From Phycisphaerae bacterium (GTDB lineage: Bacteria > Planctomycetota > Phycisphaerae > UBA1845): a DNA stretch of 64,000 bases. The stretch spans positions 744,001 to 808,000 of the forward strand of contig JAJDEB010000036.1 of the NCBI GenBank assembly GCA_029260015.1. Direction: 5' to 3'. The notes below the pieces were generated by a model. It was not told the origin of the DNA, searched no databases, and saw only the letters and a list, made by a program, of their open reading frames with translations. Shown here piece by piece: positions 44,421 through 53,216 of this stretch; within the stretch, counting starts at the first letter, position 1, and each line of letters begins with the position of its first letter. The translations under genes were made by a program, and so were the position numbers.

Positions 44421-46175
44421 TCATGGGGCGTCGGTGTGCGGCAGTCCAGTCCGCAACTCGTCATCGATCGGTTGAGGTATTCGCGGTGTCCACCAACCGC
44501 GAACACCGGGGAATGCGTGCAGCGGACCGCGCGGGCTTAGCGTCACACCGCGTACCCGATGACCAAACGCCCAAAGCGTCGGCGCCTCAACCAGAAACGT
44601 GTACGGTTCGTCGGTGAGGATTAACTGCTCGATCTTGTGATAAATCTGTGCCCGCTTCGCAGGGTCCGTTTCGCGTACACCCCTATCAAACAAGGCGTCC
44701 ACTTCCGGATTCAGATATCCGACATAGTTGCGACCGTTCTCAACGGCGTTACTGTGAAACAAGTTCCGGGCTTCATCCGGATCAGGTCCGCACGTCCACG
44801 CCGAAAGGTACGCATCGAACTGATGCGCCAGATTGCGTTCGTTGAATACCGACCATTCCAGCGTCTGCGTTGTCATCTCTACGCCAAGTTTGCGCAAGTC
44901 GGCACGCAGAATATCAGCGACACGCGGTGACGTTTGCGAGCCCGCGACCAGATTCAGCACAAAGCCAGCCTTCTCTTTGCCTCCGTCACGATAGCGCCAA
45001 CCGTCGTCGTCGCTGACCTTCCAGCCGGCATCGTCCAAGAGTTTAGCAGCGCCAGCTATGTCAAACACACTGGTCGATTCGTTTGCATCGCGAGCGGTAA
45101 ATGACTCCGGGAAGATTCCGCGACTTTCGGAAAACAAGCCGTGAAACACACGCTTGCGAATGAGTGGCCTATTGACCGACAACCCCAGCGCCTTGCGCAC
45201 GCGGGTGTCGGACAGGAACGCTTTTGACCCGGCTACATTCCAACCGATGTAGTAATTCGTCCATTGCTTCCCGCGAATCTTGACGCCGCGATCCGCAAAC
45301 TGCTTTCCGGACGTATCCTCGGCAAACTGTCTCGGAGCCAGCGACATCTCATCGATATCGCCGGCTTCAAATGCGAGCAGCGCTGCATTGTTGTCCGGGA
45401 TCACCTTGAAGATGATCTTGGCGAACGCAGGTTTCGGACCAGAATACCCCTCCCATCGCGACAACACGATCCGTTCGCCGCTTGCCCACTCAGTCACCCG
45501 GTAGGGGCCGCTGCCAATGGGTTGGCGATTGGCTCGCACGCTGGCATCGCTTCGCTGCATGGTCGGATCGCTGGTGCAAAGCGGCTCGTAGATATGCTTG
45601 GGAACAATGGGGAAATCGACGCTCCATTGGTTGGTGGCGAGAGCCTCTTTGAAGATGAACCGAACCCTTTGCGGGTTGACGGCTTCGCACTTGCTGACTT
45701 GCTCGGTCCCATGTCGCGCTTTGCGGGCAAGCACCTGGTCATCGAGAATCCGCTGCCAACTGAACACAATATCGGCAGCCGTCAACGGCGTATCGTCCTG
45801 CCAGCGCAATCCTGATTTCAGGACAAGGGTCGCCTCTCGATGGTCGTCACTGCATTCAAAGGATTCGACGACGGCTGAGTTGATCGACCATTTGAGGTTT
45901 TCGTCTAACACAAACGGGCGATCCCAAAGCAGATAATCGAATTGCGCGTCGATGGCCGTGAACATCAGGACAGGATTGAAGCTCGACGGTTCGGACCGAA
46001 GACGACAACGCAGCGTCGCGCCCTCATCGATCATCGACCGATTGGCCGGAATCGGCTCGAACACATGGTCCGCAGCAGAAACTGGCCCTATGCCACTATC
46101 AACGACAGCCAGCAAGACACCAACAACATGCATGATGCGCAATTTGGATTTCATCCTTTTTCGCGCCGAGCACAT
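44421..46175 (-). CDS. dppA: Periplasmic peptide-binding protein, SBP family 5
   Basis: About 584 residues from ATG 46175; GTG 46184 and ATG 46154 are alternatives. Signal peptide (VVGVLLAVVDSGIGPVSAA), then the family-5 fold: LRCRLRSEPSSFNPVLMFTA, WQDDTPLTAADIVFSWQRIL, GSGPYRVTEWASGERIVLSR and RKALGLSVNRPLIRKRVFHG. The tail ends LPHTDAP. It delivers a peptide or similar ligand to the two permeases encoded just downstream (28-base gap). First gene of the importer operon, and preceded by a perfect 18-base palindrome. Confidence 0.9.
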   Translation of the reverse strand: MCSARKRMKSKLRIMHVVGVLLAVVDSGIGPVSAADHVFEPIPANRSMIDEGATLRCRLRSEPSSFNPVLMFTAIDAQFDYLLWDRPFVLDENLKWSINSAVVESFECSDDHREATLVLKSGLRWQDDTPLTAADIVFSWQRILDDQVLARKARHGTEQVSKCEAVNPQRVRFIFKEALATNQWSVDFPIVPKHIYEPLCTSDPTMQRSDASVRANRQPIGSGPYRVTEWASGERIVLSRWEGYSGPKPAFAKIIFKVIPDNNAALLAFEAGDIDEMSLAPRQFAEDTSGKQFADRGVKIRGKQWTNYYIGWNVAGSKAFLSDTRVRKALGLSVNRPLIRKRVFHGLFSESRGIFPESFTARDANESTSVFDIAGAAKLLDDAGWKVSDDDGWRYRDGGKEKAGFVLNLVAGSQTSPRVADILRADLRKLGVEMTTQTLEWSVFNERNLAHQFDAYLSAWTCGPDPDEARNLFHSNAVENGRNYVGYLNPEVDALFDRGVRETDPAKRAQIYHKIEQLILTDEPYTFLVEAPTLWAFGHRVRGVTLSPRGPLHAFPGVRGWWTPRIPQPIDDELRTGLPHTDAP

Positions 46176-46240
46176 ACACGGCACGCCCCCCGATTTGATG
46201 TTTCGGTCGCACGCACAGTATGGAATGACGCGAACGCGAC

Positions 46241-46258
46241 CGCCAGAATATTCTGGCG
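46241..46258. promoter_or_regulatory. Perfect 18-bp palindrome upstream of the peptide importer
   Basis: CGCCAGAATATTCTGGCG reads the same on both strands and lies about 65 bases upstream of the binding-protein gene, and 50 bases past the end of the gene behind it. It has no loop, so it fits a dimeric repressor or activator operator better than a terminator. The regulator is unknown. Confidence 0.45.
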
Positions 46259-46308
46259 CGCCTCTGTCAGTTCGCTGAAATCAAGCTTAAGAGAGTTGGT
46301 TCGACCGG

Positions 46309-47415
46309 TTATGGAGCGCCGACAGGTACACTCCAGGGGGCTTTATTGAGCGTGCCCTCGGTCTGTTCGGTACCGATCCAAAGAAGAAGTTCAATCTTCA
46401 TGGCTGGCACAACCGATGGACTGCCTTTTTCATGCTTCGACATTTCACCGCGAATGTCGGGCTTCTTACCGCCGGGACTGACCATCGCTTCAATCAATTC
46501 TTCAAGCAATACGATCATCTGTTCGAGCGAATCGCGGCGCGACTCAGCCTCCGAACCTTGCGACTCTGCGTCTTCGTATGCCTCGACCGATAGCCTCAGC
46601 AGCACAGCCAGTCGTCCGACGATCGCAACCTTGTCGTCATTGCTGAGGCCATTGAGTTCAGAGATAAATTGTATCGCCGTGATCTCGGCTGCATCGACCG
46701 CCTGCAGCGATGTACGCATTTGTTCGAGGCGGCCATCCAGAATGATCAAGAGCGCGGCCAATACCTTTGGCGTGTGGTCGTTGTCGTATCGAATCGCTTC
46801 ATACATCGCAGCCGCCACCACATGGTTGGATTCTTTGTTGGCGGCTTCTGCGATTGCGTCGAGGGTCACCTGTGTCAACCGCGCATCGGCAGAGATGCCA
46901 TCGATGATTGCGGCCAAACCCTTCGCGCAAAGATAACGCACAACCTGATCCGTTGACTGCAATCCCAACAGCAGCGCATCACGCGCCGACACAGAGGCCA
47001 TCTTCGACAGCACCGTCGCCATCGCGCGAACGGCGATTGGGTTAAGGTCAGCCCCTCGATTAAACTGCTCGACAAACTTCAAGCCCGCCCGCTCAGCCAG
47101 CTTCAGCTTGAAGCTGATCGTGTTGTTAGAATTGTCGTACTGCTCCATAAATCGCGAAACGAATACCCGCGCACCGTCCCGAGCCACCAAGTCGGTCCCG
47201 TTCCCCGCAGCGTTAAGCCGGTTGATTTCCGTGTCGATTCGTTCGTCGAAGGATTTGTCGTCGGCGGTGGTCGGTTCACCGGTCCGAATATTTTCCAAGA
47301 ATTCATCTTTGGGATCGAAGCCCGAATTGGCCTGCGCCCAGACATCCGGCGCGATAAACCCCATCGAAAGGACAGCCAGCAGAACCGACGAGTAAAGTGT
47401 CGAAGAAAGACGCAT
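46309..47415 (-). CDS. Secreted helical (HEAT-like) protein
   Basis: 368 residues from ATG 47415, seven bases after GGAG. Signal peptide LYSSVLLAVLSMGFIAPDVWA, then QA. The rest is helical with repeats of about 35-40 residues (LNPIAVRAMATVLSKMASVS; ARDALLLGLQSTDQVVRYLC; KGLAAIIDGISADARLTQVT; HTPKVLAALLIILDGRLEQM), like HEAT or Armadillo scaffolds. The C-terminus reads IELLLWIGTEQTEGTLNKAP. No catalytic motif. It is probably periplasmic; function unknown. Confidence 0.72.
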   Translation of the reverse strand: MRLSSTLYSSVLLAVLSMGFIAPDVWAQANSGFDPKDEFLENIRTGEPTTADDKSFDERIDTEINRLNAAGNGTDLVARDGARVFVSRFMEQYDNSNNTISFKLKLAERAGLKFVEQFNRGADLNPIAVRAMATVLSKMASVSARDALLLGLQSTDQVVRYLCAKGLAAIIDGISADARLTQVTLDAIAEAANKESNHVVAAAMYEAIRYDNDHTPKVLAALLIILDGRLEQMRTSLQAVDAAEITAIQFISELNGLSNDDKVAIVGRLAVLLRLSVEAYEDAESQGSEAESRRDSLEQMIVLLEELIEAMVSPGGKKPDIRGEMSKHEKGSPSVVPAMKIELLLWIGTEQTEGTLNKAPWSVPVGAP

Positions 47416-47865
47416 CCATTTGCTCCAAAGTGAGTTGCGTACTTTGTTGTTGTCAAGTGGACCACGATCGCGACGCACCGCTTGCGATCATGGTCGGGTA
47501 CGAACACTATTCAAAGGTCCGCAAACCTGTCAAGCCGTTGCACCTTTTCAACGACAATCCGTGCTGCGTAATCGTCTCAATCCTCCCACTTGGCCCTTTT
47601 GGTTCATCGCCCCACAATTCGGGCTCGACCATATGGGATTCGCAGAATCGCTGCGACCTTCCACTCAAACGCTTTTGACGGTTGAGCGAATGACCCGGCA
47701 AATGTATAGTTTGACTTCAACCTCAACGACGGCACTTTAGAGCGATTCGAATCAAACGTGTCGCGTCCGAAGATGCAAATACGCCGCGAATATTCGGCGA
47801 TTGGTCGCTACAAGTCATTAGAATCAGTTCCAATGTGAATTCATCGGGGACGCGTCACTCGAGCT
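47416..47865. other. Divergent intergenic region upstream of rex
   Basis: 450 bases between divergent genes. A possible promoter toward rex has TTGACT (47711-47716) and TTTAGA (47736-47741) 19 bases apart. A short palindrome CGAATATTCG follows near 47797. No convincing Rex operator and no gene was seen. Confidence 0.35.
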
Positions 47866-48507
47866 ATGGGCAAGCACGAATCCATCCCAACACCAGCAGT
47901 CAGGCGACTGAGCCTGTATCTCCGCCAGCTTGAAGCATTTCAGGACACCAACCTGCGAACCGTTTCCAGCAAGCAGCTCGGACAGGCGCTCCGCATCACC
48001 GACGCCCAGGTGCGCAAAGACCTTGCCTACTTCGGGCAGTTTGGCCAACCGGGGATCGGCTACGATGTTGACGAACTGATCGCCAAGCTTCGGCACATCC
48101 TCGGTACCGATCAGACCTGGCCGGTGCTCCTCGTTGGCGCGGGAAATCTCGGGAGGGCGCTGCTGTCGTACAAGGGGTTTCAATCCAAGGGGTTCGACGT
48201 GGTGGCCGTCTTCGATGAAGAAGCGTCTCTGCACGGACGGAAGGTCGGTGAGAATGGCCCCACCATTCAACCCATGGGTAAACTGGATGCGGTCGTCAAA
48301 GACACGCAAATCCGATTGGCGATACTTGCGGTACCTGCGATCGTCGCCCAATCGGTAACCGACGTAATGATATCAGCCGGCATCAAAGGAATTCTCAATT
48401 TCGCACCGGTCGCATTGCAAGTACCACGCGGTGTCAGCGTCGCCAACGTCGACTTGGCCGTACACCTCGAACAACTATCATTCAGCATAGGTTCGTCAGA
48501 CGCATAA
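47866..48507 (+). CDS. rex: Redox-sensing transcriptional repressor Rex
   Basis: 213 residues. An N-terminal winged helix (about 8-75) with TVSSKQLGQALRITDAQVRK and DLAYFGQFGQPGIGYDV, then a Rossmann domain opening VLLVGAGNLGRALLSYKGF, which binds NAD(H), and a C-terminal swapped helix. Rex senses the NADH/NAD+ ratio and represses respiration and fermentation genes when NAD+ is high. The recognition helix and GxGxxG loop are intact. Single gene here; its targets are not visible in the window. Confidence 0.93.
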   Translation: MGKHESIPTPAVRRLSLYLRQLEAFQDTNLRTVSSKQLGQALRITDAQVRKDLAYFGQFGQPGIGYDVDELIAKLRHILGTDQTWPVLLVGAGNLGRALLSYKGFQSKGFDVVAVFDEEASLHGRKVGENGPTIQPMGKLDAVVKDTQIRLAILAVPAIVAQSVTDVMISAGIKGILNFAPVALQVPRGVSVANVDLAVHLEQLSFSIGSSDA

Positions 48508-48516
48508 CCCCAAAAC

Positions 48517-48681
48517 GGGTGCCCCGCCCTTCAGGGTGGGGGACTGACGAAGCACAATAACCCGTACAACAATTTAAACGATCTCAAACTCGTGACGTGT
48601 CCTGAACAATGGCTCCTGCTCTCATAACGCAATGATCGATTCGGGCACCTTCAGTCCCCCATCCTGAAGGATGGGGCACCC
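48517..48681. repeat. 165-bp element with 31-bp inverted ends
   Basis: The left end starts GGGTGCCCCGCCCTTCAGG, and the right end (48651-48681) is its inverted copy with three mismatches. Each end also folds on itself (CCCC...TTCAGG...GGGG). The middle has no gene. It resembles a non-autonomous miniature element or a wide REP pair. It differs from the GTAG families. Confidence 0.7.
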
Positions 48682-48861
48682 AATGCGTCCGATAGTCTCG
48701 GTGCCAAAGCCCTTTCAAGTTTTGGTTTCGCGAAACATTCCTGCATCAATCGCGTTAAACCAAACAACTTCACCCAAATCGGCGGGTACTTGGAAATTCA
48801 ATCGTAGACTTGGGCGTCAAGAAATGGTTTGGAGAGATTGGCAATCGTCCAGAGGTGACAC

Positions 48862-49224
48862 ATGCAGCTTGAAGAATTCGTCCCCATCACCACAGCAAGC
48901 ATCGAAGAAGTGCTGCGCCAACGGTTTGGTTACTCGGAAGATGGTTACGATGACGGGCGGCGAACGCGACCGCGTTGGCCCTTCCCTGGAACGGTCGAGC
49001 TATGGATTCCAGACGAAAACGGAGAAGAGGAGTATGTGCTGGCCAAGGCGCTGAATCTCAGCCCCAAGGGCGTCGCCATTCTCAGCGATGACGATCTCGA
49101 AATCGGAATGACGCTGTCGATCGCCATCCATCAACCCGAGACCACATTCGTCGGCAAAGCCATCGTGCGACATCGTACGGAGAATCGTCGGGGTCATCGT
49201 GTCGGGTTGGAATTCATACTGTGA
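48862..49224 (+). CDS. PilZ-domain c-di-GMP-binding protein
   Basis: 120 residues. The ligand motifs are present: RxxxR in GRRTRPRWPFPG, and NxSxxG in ALNLSPKGVAI, followed by the beta-barrel (GMTLSIAIHQPETTFVGKAI; GHRVGLEFIL). It should bind cyclic di-GMP and relay it to a partner. The N-terminal 40 residues add a helix (SIEEVLRQRFGYSEDG). A diguanylate cyclase at 21264 could provide the signal. The neighbours rex and der are not obviously related. Confidence 0.85.
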   Translation: MQLEEFVPITTASIEEVLRQRFGYSEDGYDDGRRTRPRWPFPGTVELWIPDENGEEEYVLAKALNLSPKGVAILSDDDLEIGMTLSIAIHQPETTFVGKAIVRHRTENRRGHRVGLEFIL

Positions 49225-49231
49225 TTCCAGC

Positions 49232-49294
49232 GTAGGGTGGGCCGTGCCCACCGCCATTTGCGATTTACGGATTGGTGGGCACGGCCCACCCTAC
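49232..49294. repeat. REP pair, family A
   Basis: Inverted 21-base arms starting GTAGGGTGGGCCGTG at the outside, 21 bases apart, between the PilZ gene and the end of der. Same family as 10141 and 57695. Confidence 0.88.
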
Positions 49295-49304
49295 GCGCAA
49301 ACCA

Positions 49305-50696
49305 TCACATGCTTTCCTCGACTTGATCCTGATCTTCGACGATTTCCTCTTCCCACTTCCCACTCGACACGTCCGGTGTTTGACGCCCACGGCGCGCTCG
49401 AAACAACACCCGGATCGGCACTTCTTCAAATGGCAGATGCGCCTGCAGATTGTTCATCAGATAGCGTTTGTAGGTGTTCTTAATCAGCGACGGATGATTC
49501 ACGAACAACACGATCGTTGGCGGTGAAATGCTCACCTGCGTCGCGTAATAAATCCTCGGCGCTTTGGAACCACGCTTGGGCGACGGACCGCGTCCACTGA
49601 GCGCTTCAGCCAATACCTTGTTTAACTGACCGGTCGTCACTCGGGTGCGGGCCTGCTTGAACAGCGACCACGCTGTATCAATCACTGCATCGGTATTGTG
49701 CGAATCCTTCGCCGACGTAAACACCACCGGTGCGTAATCGACCTCCGGAATGGTCTTCGTCAGGTAATCGCCATAGGTGTCCGTGGACGCACGATCAAGG
49801 GCAAGGTCCCACTTGTTGACCACCAACACACACGGCTTATTTTCATCCGCCACCTTACGGGCCAGCTTCTTATCAACCGACGTGATGTCCTTCGTCGAGT
49901 CGATAAACAGCACGCATACATCCGCCCGCAAGATCGATTTCTCAACGCGGTTGTATCCATAAAATTCAATCGAACCCGACCATTTGCTGCGCTTCTTCAC
50001 GCCAGCCGTATCGATCGCAATAAACGCTCGCCCTTCAACCTCAAACCGCAGGTCAACCGCATCACGCGTTGTGCCCGGTACTTCGCTGACAATCACATGT
50101 TCTTCACCGGCGATCGAATTGATGAACGTGCTCTTGCCTGTGTTCTGCCGGCCAATCACCGCCACCTTCATGATCGGTTCCGGCGGTGCTTCGCCTCCTT
50201 CGCCGATCAGTTCAGCCAACTTCTCGAGCAGATCGCGACGCCCTCGATTGTGCAGCGCCGACGTGATCATCGGTTCGCCAAATCCCAATCGCATGAATTC
50301 CGGAGCCGACATCTCACCAGCCATGTCGTCGGCTTTGTTGGCGACCAGCGTCACCCGATCCTGATACGGTCGCAGCAACGTCGCCACCTTCAAATCAAGC
50401 GGAACGATGCCAGCCACCACATCGACGACGAACATGATCCGCGTCGCCTGCTCGATGGCATAGCTGATCTGCCGCTCGACGTGAACGGTCAGATCGTCAT
50501 GGTCTTCGATGCCATACCCACCGGTATCCACCAATTCAAAGTGAACGCCATCGACCTCGCACATGCAACTCACGCGGTCGCGCGTCACGCCCGGTGTGGG
50601 TTCAACGATGCTGACCTTGCGGTGCATCAGGCAATTCATCAGCGAGCTCTTGCCAACGTTGGGCCGGCCCACAATGGCGACAATCGGTACGAACAT
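49305..50696 (-). CDS. der: Ribosome-assembly GTPase Der (EngA)
   Basis: 463 residues from ATG 50696; an upstream TTG (50708) is in frame. Two tandem GTPase domains: GRPNVGKSS, DTGG and NKAD in the first, GRQNTGKST, DTAG and NKWD in the second, then a KH-like domain. It binds GTP and helps mature the 50S subunit. Residues after ARRGRQTPDVSSGKW form an acidic tail. Transcribed toward the PilZ gene, with a REP pair between. Confidence 0.95.
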   Translation of the reverse strand: MFVPIVAIVGRPNVGKSSLMNCLMHRKVSIVEPTPGVTRDRVSCMCEVDGVHFELVDTGGYGIEDHDDLTVHVERQISYAIEQATRIMFVVDVVAGIVPLDLKVATLLRPYQDRVTLVANKADDMAGEMSAPEFMRLGFGEPMITSALHNRGRRDLLEKLAELIGEGGEAPPEPIMKVAVIGRQNTGKSTFINSIAGEEHVIVSEVPGTTRDAVDLRFEVEGRAFIAIDTAGVKKRSKWSGSIEFYGYNRVEKSILRADVCVLFIDSTKDITSVDKKLARKVADENKPCVLVVNKWDLALDRASTDTYGDYLTKTIPEVDYAPVVFTSAKDSHNTDAVIDTAWSLFKQARTRVTTGQLNKVLAEALSGRGPSPKRGSKAPRIYYATQVSISPPTIVLFVNHPSLIKNTYKRYLMNNLQAHLPFEEVPIRVLFRARRGRQTPDVSSGKWEEEIVEDQDQVEESM

Positions 50697-50735
50697 TTGA
50701 GGATTCAACTTAGTGGAATTAGAAATCGAAAGTGT

Positions 50736-50798
50736 GTAGGTCGGGTCATCGACCCGACAGAATTGCTCGACGCATGTCGGGTCGATGACCCGACCTAC
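50736..50798. repeat. REP pair, family C
   Basis: Inverted 24-base arms beginning GTAGGTCGGGTCATCGACC, 15 bases apart, each with an inner GTCGGGT/ACCCGAC hairpin. Same GTAG head and layout as families A and B, but a different stem. Between der and tyrS. Confidence 0.85.
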
Positions 50799-50838
50799 AT
50801 TCCGCCGAATGCCTTCATGGCCAACACAGCCACCGCCA

Positions 50839-52077
50839 TCAGTCTACGCGAAGTTTCACAAACTTTCTCTTACCCCGCTGAAAGACCTGTCCGGTACGAA
50901 TCGCCACCGTTCCCTGCGGATCGGTCAATAGCTCACCATCGAGACGAAGCCCGTTTTCCGCGATTAGCCGCCTCGCTTCGCCCTTGGATTTGGCAAAACC
51001 GGCACAGACGGCTAAGTCCACCGCCCCAATCGAATCGCCATCGCGAAGGTCAGCCGGCACCTGCAAATCGTCCATCTCATCCGGCAAGCCCGACTTCCCG
51101 GCTCCATGAATCCGAAAGAACTCATCCACCGCAGCCGTCGCCGCATCCGCATCATGGAACCGCGTCACGATGATACGACCCAACTCGACCTTGCCATCGC
51201 GCGGGTGCGTCTTAGCCGCATCGGTCAACTCCGCAACTCGCGCCGCGTCTTCAGTCGTCAGCAGTTCGTAATAGTTGGCCATCAACTCGTCGGGGATGCT
51301 CATCACCTTGGCGAACATCTCAGCCGCCGGATCGGTGACCGCGATGTAGTTGCCCAGCGACTTGCTCATCTTCTCTTTGCCATCGGTGCCGACGAGCAGT
51401 GGCATAACCATGACGACCTGCGGCGGTTGATTGGCGCTGCGTTGGAAGTCGCGGCCCATCAGATTGTTGAACGTCTGATCGGTCCCGCCGAGTTCAACGT
51501 CGGCTTTGATCTCGACGCTGTCTTGGGCCTGCATCATGGGGTAGAAGAGTTCGTGGATGAAAACTTCGGCGCCGGCTTTTAGGCGTTTGGCGAAGGTGTC
51601 GCGTTCCATCATTCGCGCGACGGTAACTTTGCCGGCCATCTGGATGACGTCGGCGAATGACATCGGTTCGAGCCATTCGCTGTTCTTGCGAATCTCGAGT
51701 TTGTCGGGCGAGGTGTCGATGACCTTCCCGGCTTGTTCGAGATAAGTCTGGGCGTTGGCATCAACCTGCTCGCGCGAAAGCACCGGCCGAGTCTTAGACT
51801 TACCGCTAGGGTCGCCGATCATCGCGGTGTAATCGCCAATGATCAGAATCGCCTTGTGCCCCAAGTCCTGAAAATCGCGAAGCTTCTGAAGGACAACGGT
51901 GTGCCCAAGCGTAAGGTCAGGCGCCGTAGGGTCCATCCCAAGCTTAACCCGCAAAGGTACACCCTTCTCCGCCGAACGAGCCAGCTTCTTAGCCAACTCC
52001 TCCTCAGAGTAAACCGTGTCCGCCCCTCGCATCACCCGCGAAAGTTGTTCGTTAATGTCTGCCAAAACCAACCCCAA
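50839..52077 (-). CDS. tyrS: Tyrosyl-tRNA synthetase
   Basis: About 412 residues. The HIGH-type motif is in DLTLGHTVVL, the KMSKS loop in KEKMSKSLGN, and the Tyr pocket around GGTDQTFNNLMGRDFQ. A C-terminal S4 RNA-binding domain (SKGEARRLIAENGLRLDGE) completes it. This is the TyrZ type. The start is uncertain: three in-frame TTG codons (52077, 52071, 52065) and no ATG fit the N-terminus. It charges tRNA-Tyr. Confidence 0.93.
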   Translation of the reverse strand: MGLVLADINEQLSRVMRGADTVYSEEELAKKLARSAEKGVPLRVKLGMDPTAPDLTLGHTVVLQKLRDFQDLGHKAILIIGDYTAMIGDPSGKSKTRPVLSREQVDANAQTYLEQAGKVIDTSPDKLEIRKNSEWLEPMSFADVIQMAGKVTVARMMERDTFAKRLKAGAEVFIHELFYPMMQAQDSVEIKADVELGGTDQTFNNLMGRDFQRSANQPPQVVMVMPLLVGTDGKEKMSKSLGNYIAVTDPAAEMFAKVMSIPDELMANYYELLTTEDAARVAELTDAAKTHPRDGKVELGRIIVTRFHDADAATAAVDEFFRIHGAGKSGLPDEMDDLQVPADLRDGDSIGAVDLAVCAGFAKSKGEARRLIAENGLRLDGELLTDPQGTVAIRTGQVFQRGKRKFVKLRVD

Positions 52078-52206
52078 AACATGCGGCTCGCCGCACCGAA
52101 TAAGCCAAAATACAAGTCAGAATCCAATGAATAGCCTGCGGATGCTACAGAATAGGAAGAAAAGGATCAACCGTCGCGTATCGCCACGGTAGAATGAACG
52201 AACACT

Positions 52207-52264
52207 GTAGGGTCCGCTGTGCGGACCGATTAGGAACAACAATGGTCCGCACAGCGGCTCCTAC
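52207..52264. repeat. REP pair, family B (short spacer)
   Basis: Inverted arms starting GTAGGGTCCGCTGTGCGGA, 16 bases apart; the right arm has changes (GCGGCTCCTAC). It lies between the start of tyrS and the Imm27-like gene. Confidence 0.83.
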
Positions 52265-52308
52265 ATTTTCGCCACAATAATGAAGATTGCTATGTCGAGG
52301 AATGTTGA

Positions 52309-52518
52309 GTGGATTGCAAATGCCATGATAAGAACCAGATATCAAGCAAGGAAATCGAGAGTTTCATTCTTGATCATCTCATTGTTGTGGAGACTCGCGA
52401 TAGTGGGTGGGCATTGGTGTACCAGTGCAAGCACATAGGATCGCGATGGCTGTTAGATTATCCAAATAGTGAAGCTCACGGCGGCGGACCCCCTCGATTG
52501 ATTAGACTGACCGAGTAA
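52309..52518 (+). CDS. Small Imm27-like immunity-family protein
   Basis: 69 residues from GTG 52309, nine bases after GAGG. The C-terminal half, WALVYQC..RWLLDYPNSE followed by AHGGGPPRLIRL, matches the Imm27 hallmark (W-L-YP-SE-HGGGPP-L). The N-terminus is CxC..H-like and charged. Imm27 proteins neutralise polymorphic toxins; no toxin gene is next to it here, so it is an orphan. It is flanked by REPs and followed by a RAYT gene, which suggests a mobile or accessory patch. Confidence 0.62.
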   Translation: MDCKCHDKNQISSKEIESFILDHLIVVETRDSGWALVYQCKHIGSRWLLDYPNSEAHGGGPPRLIRLTE

Positions 52519-52522
52519 CCAT

Positions 52523-52543
52523 GTAGGGTCCGCTGTGCGGACC
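52523..52543 (+). repeat. Single REP arm, family B, upstream of RAYT
   Basis: One arm, GTAGGGTCCGCTGTGCGGA plus two bases, 20 bases before the transposase ATG. A TGATATAAT stretch (extended -10 like, 52548-52556) lies between, so this REP may sit in the transposase promoter. Confidence 0.8.
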
Positions 52544-52562
52544 GTTGTGATATAATGGCGCA

Positions 52563-53138
52563 ATGCCGAACTACCACCGCGCGATCGTTCCTGGCGGAAC
52601 ATTCTTCTTCACCCTTGTGACAGAACGGCGCGCGCGAATCCTCTGCGATCCATTCGCTCGACAATGCTTGCGCAAAGCAATCCAAGCGACGCAAGAGCGA
52701 TGGCCATTTGAGATTGACGCAATCGTTCTGCTGCCCGACCACTTGCACACGATTTGGACGCTGCCCGACGACGACCACGATTTCTCACGCCGCTGGGCCT
52801 TCTTGAAAAAAACATTCACACGATCATGGTTGGCTGTTGGCGGGCGCGAACAACCGACCAGCACAAGCCGCGAAAAGAACCGACGACGCGGCATCTGGCA
52901 ACGCCGATTCTGGGAACGGACGATACGAGATGAAAAGGAATTCGAACGGTATTGCGATTACATTCATCACAATCCGGTCAAGCATGGGTTGGTGACGTGC
53001 CCGCATGCATGGGAGTTTTCGAGTTTTCATCGTTTTGTTTGTGATGGATTTTACGAACAGAATTGGCAATGCGTTTGCAATAAGCGCAAACCAACGCCAC
53101 TAGATTTCGACGATTTGAGTGATACGGTTGGCGAGTAG
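52563..53138 (+). CDS. REP-associated tyrosine transposase (RAYT, Y1-Tnp)
   Basis: 191 residues. The HUH motif is HLH (60-62) in LLPDHLHTIW, with the catalytic Tyr probably Y133 in CDYIHHNPVKHGLV. Basic stretches lie around RREKNRRRGIWQRRFWER. The YIHHNPVKxGLV block is diagnostic for RAYTs. These enzymes nick single-stranded REP DNA at the GTAG head and are usually single-copy and domesticated. A family B REP lies on each side, and the last codon and stop are inside a REP (GAG TAG GGT). This is a REPtron-like locus. Confidence 0.92.
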   Translation: MPNYHRAIVPGGTFFFTLVTERRARILCDPFARQCLRKAIQATQERWPFEIDAIVLLPDHLHTIWTLPDDDHDFSRRWAFLKKTFTRSWLAVGGREQPTSTSREKNRRRGIWQRRFWERTIRDEKEFERYCDYIHHNPVKHGLVTCPHAWEFSSFHRFVCDGFYEQNWQCVCNKRKPTPLDFDDLSDTVGE

Positions 53139-53216
53139 GGTCCGCTGTGCGGACCGTCGTTGGGCATCGTACATTTGATTCGCAATGAACGTTTCGGTCC
53201 GCACAGCGGACCCTAC
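53135..53216. repeat. REP pair, family B, overlapping two gene ends
   Basis: Inverted 21-base arms at 53135-53155 and 53196-53216, 40 bases apart. The left arm supplies the RAYT stop (53136-53138) and the right arm, on the minus strand, the stop of the CPBP protease gene (53213-53215). Confidence 0.9.

Noticed and set aside
47740..47760. GATTCGAATC as a tRNA T-loop
   Set aside because: No acceptor or anticodon stems fit around it; it is a plain palindrome.
47820..47850. A TGTGAATTCA stretch just upstream of rex as a Rex operator
   Set aside because: It lacks the symmetric TTGTGAA-TTCACAA form; a partial match of this length is expected by chance.
49698..51173. A 491-codon open frame on the plus strand opposite der and tyrS
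   Set aside because: It runs through the reverse complement of two clearly coding genes, has an Arg/His-rich composition and no family features; a shadow frame.
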